From assembly GCA_014621425.1 (NCBI GenBank), contig JAANBB010000292.1, positions 1 to 51,633 of the forward strand: DNA of 51,633 nt, given 5' to 3'. This document shows positions 10,526 through 21,437 of this stretch, one piece after another. Made by a program: the position numbers and the translations under genes. The notes beneath the pieces were generated by a model. The model was not told the origin of the DNA. It saw nothing but the letters and a program-made list of their open reading frames with translations, and made no database searches. Each line of letters starts with the position of its first letter. Within the stretch, counting starts at the first letter, position 1. The DNA is from Cylindrodendrum hubeiense. Its lineage: Eukaryota > Ascomycota > Sordariomycetes > Hypocreales > Nectriaceae.

Positions 10526-13500
10526 ATGGCCTCTCCTCGCCCGTCTCCTCAACCGTCTCCTCGCCCATCTCATGGCCATCCCCGTGGGCGACCTCGCGGC
10601 GGCAGATACAACCGAGAAAGTCCAACAAGACGAGAGAACATCCCATCAGCGTCAAGAGGGCAACACCAGTTGCAGGCGACCAATGCCTTCTCAACTCAGT
10701 GTCCTACCGAGTGGCAGACATGGCCAGAGTTCACCATCCGCTTGGACAAACTGCCCGCCGACACCACCACAACCAATCTCTGGGACTGGTTTTCCCACGA
10801 GGGCGAAATTGCTTACATGGATATCTTTGAGGATCGAGTTGCGCAAGGATATACGGCGGGCAAGATCAGGTTCGAGCCGCCCCCGAAACGAGACTTCTGG
10901 GCCACCGGCACGTACTGGGTTGCCCACCCAGACGATTCTCGTTATCCGACCAGCCTTGCCATCACCATCGCGCCGTGGAGAGCTGTCCCCGACCGTTGGA
11001 TCCAGAGTCCAGTTTGTCCAGACCGCCAACATCCTACCAGGATGACTCTTCACCCCCTCGCCATTCAGTTTGGAAGCCTCGTCGGTTCCAATACCATGAA
11101 TATTATGAGGTCCTTCTCCGCTCCTGCCGGAGACCCCAGTCTCAAGATTGAACTTGACCTCAAGATGAAACGTCTGACAGCCTTCTTCCAAATGGAGGTG
11201 GAAACACGAGCTGGCAACCAAACTCGACAACTTAAATTCGTCATTGAGTTTACTAGGATGAAAGACGTTCATCAGACTGCTTCCGAAGACGAAAACATTG
11301 CTCTTGTCCTGCCTTTGAAGTTCGCTCCGCAATACTACTGGAAAAAAATGGACCCGAGATCAACATTATCCGACGCGCCCAAGTCTTGGGGGGCATCTGA
11401 GGCGTGGTATCGGGCTACGGATATTCTTGCACACACTGGGCGTCCAATGAGGCATCCCGTCGCCTTACACACAGAGTATGACGACCCAAGTTACATTGAC
11501 ATTGGTCGCTGGACTACAATTCGGTTGATACTTGGCGGGAAATCGGAAGAAGCTGCGACTCTTAACCAGCAGCTTACCAGCGCTCTCGAGGATTTCAACA
11601 TTGTCAGTCGGATTAGCAATGACTTCAAGGCAATCCCTGGTGAGAAGCCGGGGTTATGGAGCCATCTTGAGCACCCCCCAATGGTGAAAGACGGCAATGC
11701 TTTGCATCTCCTCGAACTGTCGACGAATGCTGCAACGCAGGTGCCCTTTGAAGTTCGCTATCAACTCGAGGTTTGCATCTCGCGAGGACTCGTCAATGAG
11801 CACTGCATCTCGGTTGAGTTCCTAAAGGAGCTTGCCAGTATGGACGTTACAAAGGCAAGGCTACTCCTCGAGTACTTGGCTGACCAAGACGAACCAGTGC
11901 AGGACCCAATGAGTCTTTTCAAAAATCCAGATGCGAACGCTTATTTCCCCAGCGTTCGAGTCCCGTACTATTGTGCTCTCATGCGAAAGGCTGTCGTCAC
12001 TCCAACGACCGTTCGCTTCAACACACCAACTGTGGAGATGTCCAACCGAGTCCTGCGTCGATATAATAACATCCACGATCGCTTCCTGAGAATCCAGTTT
12101 GTGGATGAAAGCGAACAAGGTCGAATCATGGCCAACAAGGATCAGAACGAGGAGATTTGGAAGCGGCTGTTGAGGGCGCTTTACCAAGGTATCAGGATTG
12201 GTGACAGAGTGTACGAGTTCCTTGCGTTTGGAAGTTCTCAGCTCAGACAATGCGGCGCATACTTCTTCTGCCCAACTGACCACGTTTCATGTGACGACAT
12301 TCGCAAGTGGATGGGTCAGTTTGACCACATCAAGATTATCGCCAAGTACTCTGCGCGACTGGGCCAGTGCTTATCGACAACGAGAGAGGTCAGGGGTATA
12401 TCCGTTCCTTCTATCCGACCTATAGAAGACATTGAGAGAAATGGATATTGCTTTACCGATGGTGTTGGCAAGATCTCCCCATTCATTGCTCAAATGGTCA
12501 TCGAAGACGTGGGCCTCGACGTATTTGACCAGCCGTCCGCTTTTCAGTTCCGCATGGGCGGCTGCAAAGGCGTCCTGACTCTGTGGCCAGATGCAAAGGG
12601 GACAGAGGTCCACGTGCGAGAATCACAGGAGAAATTCAAGGCTGAATTCAACGGACTCGAGATCATCCGTTGTGCAAAGTTTGCGACTGCAACACTCAAC
12701 AGACAGACAATTACTATCCTCGAGAGCCTTGGCGTGCCTATCTCATCTTTCAGCTATCTGCTGGACCATCAATTGCGCACCTACGAGCTGGCTATGCAAG
12801 ACAACAACACAGCAATTGATCTCCTGAGAAAGTTTGTCGACGAGAACCAGACCACATTGGCCATCGCCGAACTGCTCGAAGCAGACTTCAAGACCAACGA
12901 GACCCAGGAGCCGTTTGTCGTCAATGTCCTCAATTTGTGGCGGTCGTGGTCTCTCAAGTTGCTCAAGGAGAAGGCCAGAATACAGGTTGAGAAGAGCGCC
13001 TTTGTCCTCGGGTGCGTGGATGAGACAATGTCACTCAGGGGTCATTCTTGTGCAACCGAGGGCTCCAAGGACAAGGAAATAGATAAACTGCCGCAGATCT
13101 TTCTCCAGATCACCAACTCCAAGGACTACAACAAGACGCGAGTCATCAAGGGTGTGTGCCTCGTCGGCCGCAACCCGTCACTGCACCCAGGTGACATTCG
13201 CCTCGTCGAGGCTGTGGACGAACCAAAGCTGCATCACCTCAAGGATGTCGTCGTATTTCCAGCTACAGGAGACCGACCGGTTCCCAACATGTTGTCTGGC
13301 GGTGACCTCGACGGCGACGACTTCTTCGTCATGTGGGAGTCCATCCTTATGCCCCGGACCTGGAACTACCCGCCTATGGACTACGCGGGTCCCAAGCCTC
13401 AACTGTTGGACCGGGATGTCAATGTCGACGACCTCAGAAACTTCTTTGTCAAGTATATGAAGAATGACGTGCTGCCCCTGATCGCGGTTTCTCATTTAGC

Positions 13501-14680
13501 CACGGCGGATATGCATGGTCCAATGTCGCAGAAATGTAAGTGCTTATGTGACACTTGACAATCTCATCGTCTAACCTCAGAACTAGGTCTCGAGTTGGCA
13601 GATCTCCATTCCAAGGCAGTTGACTACCCCAAGACTGGGGAGCCGGCTATCCTGAGGCGGAATCAACAACCCAAGAGGTGGCCGCACTTCATGGAGAAGA
13701 GAAGTTCTTATCACTCAAGAAAGGCCCTTGGGGTCATTTACGACAAGGTGGTCAACAAATCGATCCAATTCAACCCCATCTGGGATAGCCCGTTCGACCA
13801 GCGAATCATCAAGCACAAGGCATTCACACCTGACGGCGACATGCTCAATTCCGCGAGACAAATCAAGGCGCAGTACGACATCTCCGTGCGCCGGATTCTT
13901 AGCCAGCACGGCCTCAAGACCGAATTCGAGTTGTGGACCGGGTTTGCCATGTCCAAGGGTGCAATCGGATCCGACTATAAGCGCCAGGAAGAGTTGGGAC
14001 GGGAGTATGACGCCTTGAAGCACCGGTTCCGTGATATGTGCTACGAGGCTGCAGGCGGCAAGCACACCGGACTAATTGACCGGTTTGTAGTGGCCATGTA
14101 CACTGTCACCGATGAGGAAACCAAGACTGCACTTACGGAACGCAATCAAGGATTGATCAACGGCACGAGCGGCGCCCTGCAGCCGGATGAACTAGAATCG
14201 AAAGCGATGCCGCTAATCAGCTTCCCGTGGATCTTTCACTGGGTCCTCACTCGGCTGGTAGGTAGCGACAGGATCAAAGATTCAACTCAAGCGGCGACCG
14301 GCCGGAAGAGGCCCCAGTCTATGCAAGCACCCGATGTCAAGCACCCGGATAGTGGTAGGGCCGATGACAAGACCAGCGCGGTGGGGACGGCGCGGACCGA
14401 TACTGGGGCTGAGGACCACGCCAATTTGCCAGACGGGACTGTCATCCAACGTGGCCAACCGCTGACGTTGTTTGACCTCCCAGAAGCAACCTCCCCCGGG
14501 TCTCCTGGGTTACAAGGGGACGAGCCATTGAGACAAGTCCAGCAAAGCCGGCAACCCGGTTTGCACAGAAATGATGACGAGGAGGTCAAAGCTGCCGCCA
14601 CGGAAACAAGGCACGATACGGCACAAGAAGAGAGCGCCATGGATCGCCTCGCACGCCTCGTTGACTGTGGGGGGGAGTGA
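10526..14680 (+). CDS. RNA-dependent RNA polymerase, RNAi type (SAD-1/RRP-like)
   Basis: Exons 10526-13535 and 13587-14680 (intron 51 bp, GTAAGT..TAG) give 1367 aa. The ATG at 10526 is the first in frame. The junction rebuilds CLELADLHSKAVDYPKTG, a conserved eukaryotic RdRP stretch. Order: a Pro/Arg-rich basic start (about 1-50), an RRM-like region (WPEFTIRLDKLPADTTTTNLW onward, about 65-130), and the RdRP core with YEFLAFGSSQLRQCGAYFF, CFTDGVGKISP, FQFRMGGCKGVL and the catalytic GGDLDGDDFF loop. The three Asp of DLDGD are residues 927, 929 and 931, so it looks active. A Pro/Gln/Glu-rich tail follows from about 1240. Such enzymes make double-stranded RNA for Dicer in quelling, meiotic silencing or antiviral RNAi. 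The FLAFGSSQLR motif is closer to SAD-1/EGO-1-type than to QDE-1-type enzymes; the exact clade is uncertain. Confidence 0.95.
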
Positions 14681-14918
14681 CACCCCGGAGACTGGGGGTC
14701 GAGGTAGCCAATGTTGGGTGGGCTCGTTCCGACAGGTCATGGTTGGAGGTGGCCTTGGGCCGTTCGAGAGCCTTGGGGTTTCACAAAGTGGAGAAATACA
14801 GAGCATCCAAAGGGCCGAAGGGCAAAAGAAGAAAGCATTTTGGAGCATCCTGCATGGCTTCTGGCGCCTCATCACCTGAGGTGCGCATCCAATCGTGAAA
14901 TGCCTGGCGATCGTCAAA

Positions 14919-16330
14919 TCATCGCTTAATGCACAAGTCTGTTCGTAGGACCCATTTTTCGCCCGCTGTGACCTCGCGTCCCTCGTGCTAGATTAGCGGC
15001 GTCAGCCATCAATGGTCGCTCCAACAGACATGTTGGGTTTTGAGGGGAGAAGAGAAAACGGTTGTCCGAACAAGGTAGGGCTTACGAGAAGACAGTCGTC
15101 ACCGTGCTTGTGCAGGAGGAGCATCCCCGTCTCGAGAGGCACAGCAATCTCCTCCCGCATAGACTTGCGATCCCGTGGGTAGAAGACCGTCTCGCCCCCG
15201 ACGCAGCCTTCAGTACCCGAGGTCAGATAGAGCAGAAGCGTCCAAGTGGTTCGGACCGCAGCCGGGGGATCCAAAGGCAATGTCAGGTTATTCGAATCAT
15301 CATCTAGATTTAGCCACCAGTAGTTAGCTAAGAATGCAGGTTTCAGACGTAAACATCAAAGCAAGGCGGGCAACAGAGAGACAGTACAAGCGTGGCGCTG
15401 CCATTGCATAATCGAGCTGAGCCAAGAAGAGGAACACTTGTTCATGACCGGCTGGCCTTGTAACCACGCCGGGGCTCCGGATGCAGCAAGCCGGACAATG
15501 AGAAACTCGACCGGGCAGCTAGTACCGAGACCGATAGAGGTAGCACACCCGAGGAGTGAGACACCCGGTGTTAGTTGATGAGGTGGAGGTAGGGCAGTGG
15601 TGAAGAATGAAGCTTGAGTGGAGTGTGGGTTGGGTTGATGGAGGGATGGCCCGAGGGATGCATTATGGATTAATCAACAGCGGGTAACCAGGACGGAAGT
15701 GTGTGTGTGACTGTGACATGTACGTACAGTGGCAGTCAAAGTACTGGCCCTTGGAATAGCGGTACACCCGAATATTTGGGCTCAGCCCGACGAGTTCACC
15801 GCCCCTACAACAACCGTCAGTCCGCAATCTCGGCTCAGGACGATGAAGGCAGTGTAACCACATTGCTTTTCGGATCGCGTGTGAATGGGTGTTCCCGATG
15901 CAGGGTGTCAAGGGACCTTGTGCGACAGAGCCTTGTCAAGCTGGAAAAGAAAGAAAACATACCAACGACCCTGGGCATCTCCACCATCCAACAACGCCTC
16001 CTTGAGCCCCGTCTCCTCCCAGAGGCGAACGGCAAAGTCCGGGCTGTCGACTTGGAACCGGTCATTGACCCGAACGGCCTCGCCGCGCTTGGGGCGACCG
16101 GGCGTCGTCTGCAGTGGCAATGTCTTGAGGAAGCTCACATAGTCTCGGCAAAGGGAGCGGGGGAAGAAGGACGGGACAAGCACTACTTTCGGGGTTGAGG
16201 GGTGTGGGTTAAGTGTCAGATTAACGACGGGCAACGGAGGCTTGAAGGCCGGCCACGATGGAATGAGAGGGGGCGGTTGGGGCGCTGCGGCCGGGACCTT
16301 GGAAGACTTGGATCCCTTGGGCTTAGGCAT
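14919..16330 (-). CDS. 2-oxoglutarate/Fe(II) dioxygenase, prolyl 4-hydroxylase-like
   Basis: Minus-strand exons 15963-16330, 15728-15804, 15086-15303 and 14919-14987 give 243 aa. The start MPKPKGSKSSK at 16330 is chosen because it begins the basic, Pro-rich N-terminus. The double-stranded beta-helix follows, with RVNDRFQVD, PNIRVYRYSKGQYFDCHYDDS, WTLLLYLTSG, GCVGGETVFYP and a last exon HEGREVTAGEKWVLRTDLCIKR. The iron ligands would be H148, D150 and H222, and K232 lies ten residues after H222, the HX10K arrangement that binds 2-oxoglutarate in prolyl 4-hydroxylases. All three ligands and the lysine appear only when the four exons are joined, which supports the model. The substrate is unknown; small fungal members of this family are mostly uncharacterised. 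No signal peptide is seen, so it is probably cytosolic or nuclear. It converges on the RdRP gene with 238 bp between stop codons. Confidence 0.88.
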
Positions 16331-18177
16331 GGCGGCGCGATGGGATCGGGTCCAGGTCCAGGGGCAGCTGAGGTGATGCGATGCCCTTGCCAGTGAGTGA
16401 GTAGCGAGTCTTGGTTCGAAAATTGATTTTATAATCAAGGACGTGAGGTGTCTGGGCTTGCATCAGTCTACCGGTACGTACACTAATAAAGAACCAACTG
16501 CAGGGAAGGGGGTGCCGCGGTAGATAGGCGAAAAATGGCGACTAGGAAGAGTTCCGGGGTTGGTCGGTATCTCGGTTTGGCGCATGTAGTCAATCAAGCG
16601 GACCTGGGGTGAGGGGCCAAGTCCAAGTGGGAGGGCCAAGCGGGAGGGCCAAGTGGGCACGCCATCAACTTCAACCGCACGATGCCCTGAATCTGAGAGC
16701 CGCCGGTGCCCGTAGCCCCTAACGGGAGGGGGGCCGAACCAGGCGCCAGACGCACGAGGCAGAGTTTTAGGTATGGTGGGAGTGGACCAGCAAATGTCGT
16801 GAAGCTGGGAATTGCTTTTCAGAGCCCAGTTGGGCAGGTTGCAGGTGGGCAACTTGGGCTGTGTCTGCAACAGGCAGACGGGCTACTGGGCCGCTGGCCC
16901 ATGCATCGAAGGTGGCGAAGAAGACGGCTGACCGCTTGGACATCGGTGGGTGATGGCATAGCCGCCATGCTGATGAACCGCAGCCAGGGCCCTGGGTTGG
17001 CGATGCTCGTTCGTTCTTGGGCGCGGATGGGAGTGCGGGCGGTAGCGTGGCTGTGGCGCTGACGATCACGGTGATGACCTACTTAGATGGATTGCAGGGA
17101 GGCCCAACAGCGGAGTGGAGGCGCGATCGACAGTGCCAGCCTGAGAGTACTGTAGCACAAGGAGGTGTGTGCGCGGAGCAGGCGTATTGTTCAGAACGCC
17201 TTGGCTTCTATTGGCGAGGACGAGGTTGAAGGCTGGAATAGAAGGAGATGGCAGAGAGAGACATGGCGGAGGAATCCTTGTAGGCGGACCTTGAGAACCC
17301 CGCCATATGCATTTCCAGGCGCCCACCAACACCACCGTGCCGTCTCGGTTGACTGTCCCTTCATAGCAGTACTCCGTAGTTGGGAGGCAATTGAGTCCTT
17401 GCTTTGGGAGACAAAATCAAGGCCTACCTGCGGTTGGTAGTTGAGTAGGTTGGCCCACTACATTCTGCAATGGAGTCTTGATCTGGGGCAGGTGTATGTG
17501 AGTGTCAACGTGCGTGCGCCCGCGTCTGTACGTGTATGCGTGTTGGTTGCATCCGCTACTGGGGCATCAAGGAGAGATGCATCAGTTATCTCTCCCTCGT
17601 CATCTCAAGCAATCGTCCGGTGCCTGCGTCGACCCCATATCCATGCCTCTGAAGTTCCATGGGCTTTTTGAAACCAACTCTCGGGGTAACCATAGCACGT
17701 AGCCTGAAAACAAGAACGGCCCGACCAAGACAAATGCCCCGACTGGACATTAACTCCCGGCTTTTGATAGGCCAACCGGGGGTTGAGATCGACTCCGTCT
17801 TCCTCTTCCAGCTTCCTACAGTCGCAGCCATTTCCTTCGCCGTGTACTGTGACTTTGTCCGACAAGGCACTGCGGTTGGAGCTGCCGTCCATCCCATTCT
17901 TGGCGCGGTACGACGCTGCCCGGTCGCAGACTGTAATGGATTTTTATGGATGCGCGTATGGTGGGTGGGTAAAGAATTGCTTCTGTAACGGTCATGCCTG
18001 GGGAAGGTATCCATCCGAGAATGCGACGCCCCAGAATTAACAAAACATGCCTGCCATATTTGCTGCTTACCCTCCCATATAAACTATCCAGGGGTGGCCG
18101 ATAACTAAAGAGATCCAGATCGACCTCTCTCTCTCGGTACCGATAGATCGAGTGTCACCTTTGCCTTGTTTTCCGCA
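16331..18177. other. Intergenic region, no gene recognised
   Basis: About 1.85 kb between the divergent dioxygenase and the 314-aa gene. Frames such as 17586-18014 (-) and 17659-17988 (+) overlap each other and show no domain, so neither is accepted. It includes GT-rich DNA around 17490-17545 and a CT-rich leader (CGACCTCTCTCTCTCGG) at 18121-18137 just upstream of the next gene. A missed 5' exon of the 314-aa gene could lie here. Confidence 0.4.
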
Positions 18178-19177
18178 ATGTTGGTCAGTTTTGCTCTAGG
18201 GACCATCGCCCGTGCCTTGGGCGAAACCTCCGAGCAGGGCAAGCCGAAGCCAACCGTGGCTATCGAGTCAACTCCTCGACTAAGCCGCACCATCCAACGA
18301 TTCGAATCCCTATGGAGGGACTGGGCAGAGTGCTTGAGAGTTCAATACCGAAACAACGAAGACCCTGAGCTCGATAAGCTTTTTGCCAGGACGGCCCGGG
18401 TCATGGCCGGCTCATCTATCATCTTCTCCAATATGAAGATGAAGGCGAAGAGGGGCAAGGTGGAAATGTCGAGCGGACCACTCGTCAAGATATTGAGGAA
18501 CGCAAGAAAGGCCATCGTCTCTAGTCAGAGAATCACCCACATCAAGGAACTCCAAACATGGGTTCTCACAGAAAAGCCTCCACCGGGAACTTCCCCATCA
18601 GACACAGACCTCCAAGAGTACGAACGCAGGAAGCGGGCGAACGACAAGGCGAGCGCCTTGGTCGAGCGAAGGAAAAAGCCGGTGCAGTGTTGCATGTTTG
18701 TCGCGCTGGCTCTGTTCCAATTCCTCTACCCAGATGAAGTGCACGACTTTGTCGCAGAGTACGAGGATGAGGTTATTCGCGAGACCTTCAATCGAACCAT
18801 CTCGGTCGACGATGCGAAGACATATGAACGACTGCAATTAAAACAACATTGCCGGGCACGACTCACACCGCCACAGGACAAGATCCCAAGGAGCGGGATG
18901 CCATTCGGAGAACTCACATGCATTCCTCGCTTTGTCCGGAATCCCATGGCTTGCGGAGCGCCCATTGTAACCAACCAATATCGCGTTGAGAGTAAGTGCC
19001 CCCCTCTCGCTCTGCATGTCGCATGACTGACACAATGATTCTACAGAAGCCGACTGGGAGTACATCAACCTGAATCGCAACAACAGGCCACAGCACCTTG
19101 GCATTACATCACCCACATCTCACAACCTTTCGGGTGATGAGTCAGTGAGCAGTGAGAGTCCCAACCGTGGACGGTGA
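18178..19177 (+). CDS. Conserved-looking protein of unknown function (314 aa)
   Basis: Exons 18178-18991 and 19047-19177 (intron 55 bp, GTAAGT..CAG). The ATG at 18178 is the first in a frame open slightly further upstream. I do not recognise the family. The protein is mostly hydrophilic and helical, rich in Arg/Lys/Glu, with RFESLWRDWAECLRVQYRNN, a basic stretch (MKMKAKRGKVEM), a charged helix (ERRKRANDKASALVERRKK) and one hydrophobic patch (CCMFVALALFQFLYPDEV, about residues 166-183). The second exon is Asn/Ser-rich (SPTSHNLSGDESVSSESPN). Consistent frame, good splice signals and fungal codon use support a real gene. The weakly hydrophobic start (MLVSFALGTIARALG) could be a poor signal peptide or an artefact of a missed upstream exon. 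Confidence 0.68.
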
Positions 19178-19608
19178 CGGCGTTGCCAGCCTCGGGTAGA
19201 GGCTTGCTTGGAAGGATCGTGGAGAGAACTACAACGACAAGACGGTGCGAGGAAACGTCGGAACGCGGCCCGATTCGAGGTTGGGCCGGCTTGCTTTTGC
19301 ATGTAACATCAGAATTTAGTACATATGATCCGTGGAGCGAAGAACACGCGCGGCGATCAGGAGCAAGTGGCGTCGAGGAGTTATAATTGCATGCAGGTAC
19401 GCAGGATAGAATTTATTGATTTAATGGCACATGCATAAAGCGGGGTTCCCATTTTGTGTTTGTTGAGCGGCTGCGAACATGGCATTGCTCCCAGGCTTTC
19501 GAGACTCTCATGAACGGCACAGCAACAAAAGCATAACTTTGCCGCACCGGAGCCGCTGTGGAACCGCATACCACCCTCTCTTTCCCTATTTCGACTCCCT
19601 GGCCATCA
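19178..19608. other. Intergenic region
   Basis: A 430-bp gap between two genes on the same strand. It holds the 3' end of the 314-aa gene and the promoter/leader of the Aim11-like gene (pyrimidine-rich CCACCCTCTCTTTCCC at 19571-19586). Nothing else is seen. Confidence 0.5.
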
Positions 19609-20160
19609 ATGGCGGGCGCCTTTGCCATGTCCGGAACCGCTAGTTCGCCAGCGCCTGAGACCTCCACCACCAACGCTTCACCTCAAGACACATCACCCCA
19701 AGACAAATCACCTGTTCCATCATGGGCACGCTCATTCAGACAGTTCGGCCTGCTATTTGCTGGAGCCGGATTCCTGGCTGCATCGGTGGCCATATCACGG
19801 CGCTCTGTGATGCGAAGACGGCTAGACTCCTTGCCCAAGTTCTACTCATCTAACCGAGACCCAATCAAGTTTGACTACTCGGACAGGTCTGGGCTTGCAG
19901 CACAGGCATTGGGTTTGGCAACCCTTAATGTCATGAGCTTTGGGGTTATGCTAGTTGGGGGTATTGGTTGGAGCTTTGATTTGAGTTCCATCGAGGAGCT
20001 CCAAACCAGGACCCGAGCGGCCATTCGAAGGCCGGGTAACCTGGTAAACCCAGAAGATGAAGCACATATGGAGGAAATGATGGAAGAGCTCATGACACGT
20101 ATGGGCATGGACAAGCCGGCGCCACCAGGGAATGAGGACGAAGGCACGAAGAAGGATTAA
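19609..20160 (+). CDS. AIM11: Aim11-like mitochondrial two-TM protein
   Basis: Single exon, 183 aa from the ATG at 19609; a second in-frame ATG at 19627 is also possible. After a Ser/Thr/Pro-rich N-terminus there is a first membrane segment (FGLLFAGAGFLAASVAI, about 47-63), then a basic loop (SRRSVMRRRLDSLPKFYSSN), then a second segment (ALGLATLNVMSFGVMLVGGIGWSFDL, about 100-122), then SSIEELQTRTRAAIRR and an acidic tail. Two TM helices, the R-rich loop running into PKFY and the LNVMSFGVML..G..W.FD motif match Altered Inheritance of Mitochondria protein 11, whose loss affects mitochondrial inheritance in yeast; its biochemical function is unknown. The assignment rests on remembered family motifs. 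Confidence 0.75.
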   Translation: MAGAFAMSGTASSPAPETSTTNASPQDTSPQDKSPVPSWARSFRQFGLLFAGAGFLAASVAISRRSVMRRRLDSLPKFYSSNRDPIKFDYSDRSGLAAQALGLATLNVMSFGVMLVGGIGWSFDLSSIEELQTRTRAAIRRPGNLVNPEDEAHMEEMMEELMTRMGMDKPAPPGNEDEGTKKD

Positions 20161-21437
20161 GGCCGGAACAGACTGAGGACGGTACTCGACCTCTCGGCAG
20201 ACGAACCCCGAATGACCCTCTTAGCTTGAAAGCAGGAGTTCGGAATGTACACCAAGGCACTTAGGACGGCTCAAGACAGAGCCTGAGCAAAACTCAGCAC
20301 AATGCAAGCGTTTGATCATGACACTCAGTAGCAACAAATGGGATCGGATAAAGAGAGCGCAATAGCCCCGCCTAGTCTTACATAGCCCCGGCGTTCAAGC
20401 CACGGGATCGATCTAACCGCCGATGTTCATGCCCCAGGTCGTCTCGATCAGCATGGGGAACCCAGGATCCTGGATATCGGGATTTGACTCACAAAAATCG
20501 CATACAGCCTGCAGCGTGACGGCACCCCTCCATTTCTTCCCCTTCCCGGGCCAGGGGGGGAACCGGAACAACCGCCGCTATAGATGGTGTGCGCCCTTCA
20601 CTCGCTGCGCATTTGATGATTGCTTGGCTCTCAAACATCCCTGTCTTGACAGCGTCGCTACGTAAGAAACGGGCTGAAATCCCGCCTCCCCTCATGTCAT
20701 CTGGGCACATGCCAGGAGTGAGGCGGCGCTATTGTCGTCATTGTGACCCCTGTTTGGCTCAGAATGACGGGGTTTTGGCGGCTGACGTCGCAGCGAAAGT
20801 CAAGATGGGCGCGCAGGTCCTGAGCTGCCGCAATCTGGAGGTTAGAGATGCAGTGGGAAAAAAGCAAAACTGGTCCACTTGGCACATTTTCTGGCCGAAG
20901 GAGGTCCTAGAGTCTCACCGGAATCCCCAGCAGGGCAATGTGTGGCCCAGGCCCCTGGACAGCCATCGGTTTTGGGATAAGTCGCAACTACACCCGCGAT
21001 GCCTCCGTCGTGGTTTTATTCTCGCGATCACAGAGAGCCTGCAAAAACGCCGTCCGCGCCATGTGCAGGCTTGTCTTGCGCTCCCTGGCCCGGAGGACCA
21101 CACTGGACCTGGAACTCCACCCCGACGATACTCGGGCATAGCATGCCTTAGGGCAGCAAGACCTCTAACCCAACAGGACAGCGGCGCGTGAAACAATCCC
21201 AGGTAGTTGGGTGAGCTACTAGTACGGAGTACCAACTGGCCCGATATAGACGTGGAATTCTCGCCACTCTCAGACAACTCCAAGGGATTCAATATTTCAT
21301 GGAATCTGGATTCCGTCCATCCATACATTAATATCAAGGCATGGCTGCTGCATCCTCGCTTTTCACTTTGTTTAGGCGGCCAGAATACCCTTCCCAACCA
21401 GAGGCAGCACTAGCTTGTTGCACTCCATTTCGCACGG
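20161..21437. other. Intergenic region, no gene recognised
   Basis: About 1.3 kb. The 200-residue frame at 20589-21191 (+) and the 160-residue frame at 20915-21397 (-) overlap on opposite strands, are rich in Arg/Pro/Cys/Trp without domains, and look like chance open frames in GC-rich DNA. A TACGGAGTA element at 21222-21230 is a short sequence also common elsewhere in fungal intergenic DNA. Confidence 0.4.

Noticed and set aside
10526..16330. RdRP and dioxygenase as a functional RNA-silencing cassette
   Set aside because: They are convergent neighbours with separate promoters; no known pathway joins a prolyl-hydroxylase-like enzyme to RNAi polymerases, so adjacency alone is not evidence.
17586..18014. 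Overlapping frames on both strands before the 314-aa gene
   Set aside because: No domain, no splice continuity with the downstream gene, and neither strand reads better than the other.
20589..21397. Overlapping 200- and 160-codon frames on opposite strands
   Set aside because: Both are rich in Arg, Pro, Cys and Trp without domain-like order; two mutually overlapping open frames are expected in GC-rich non-coding DNA.
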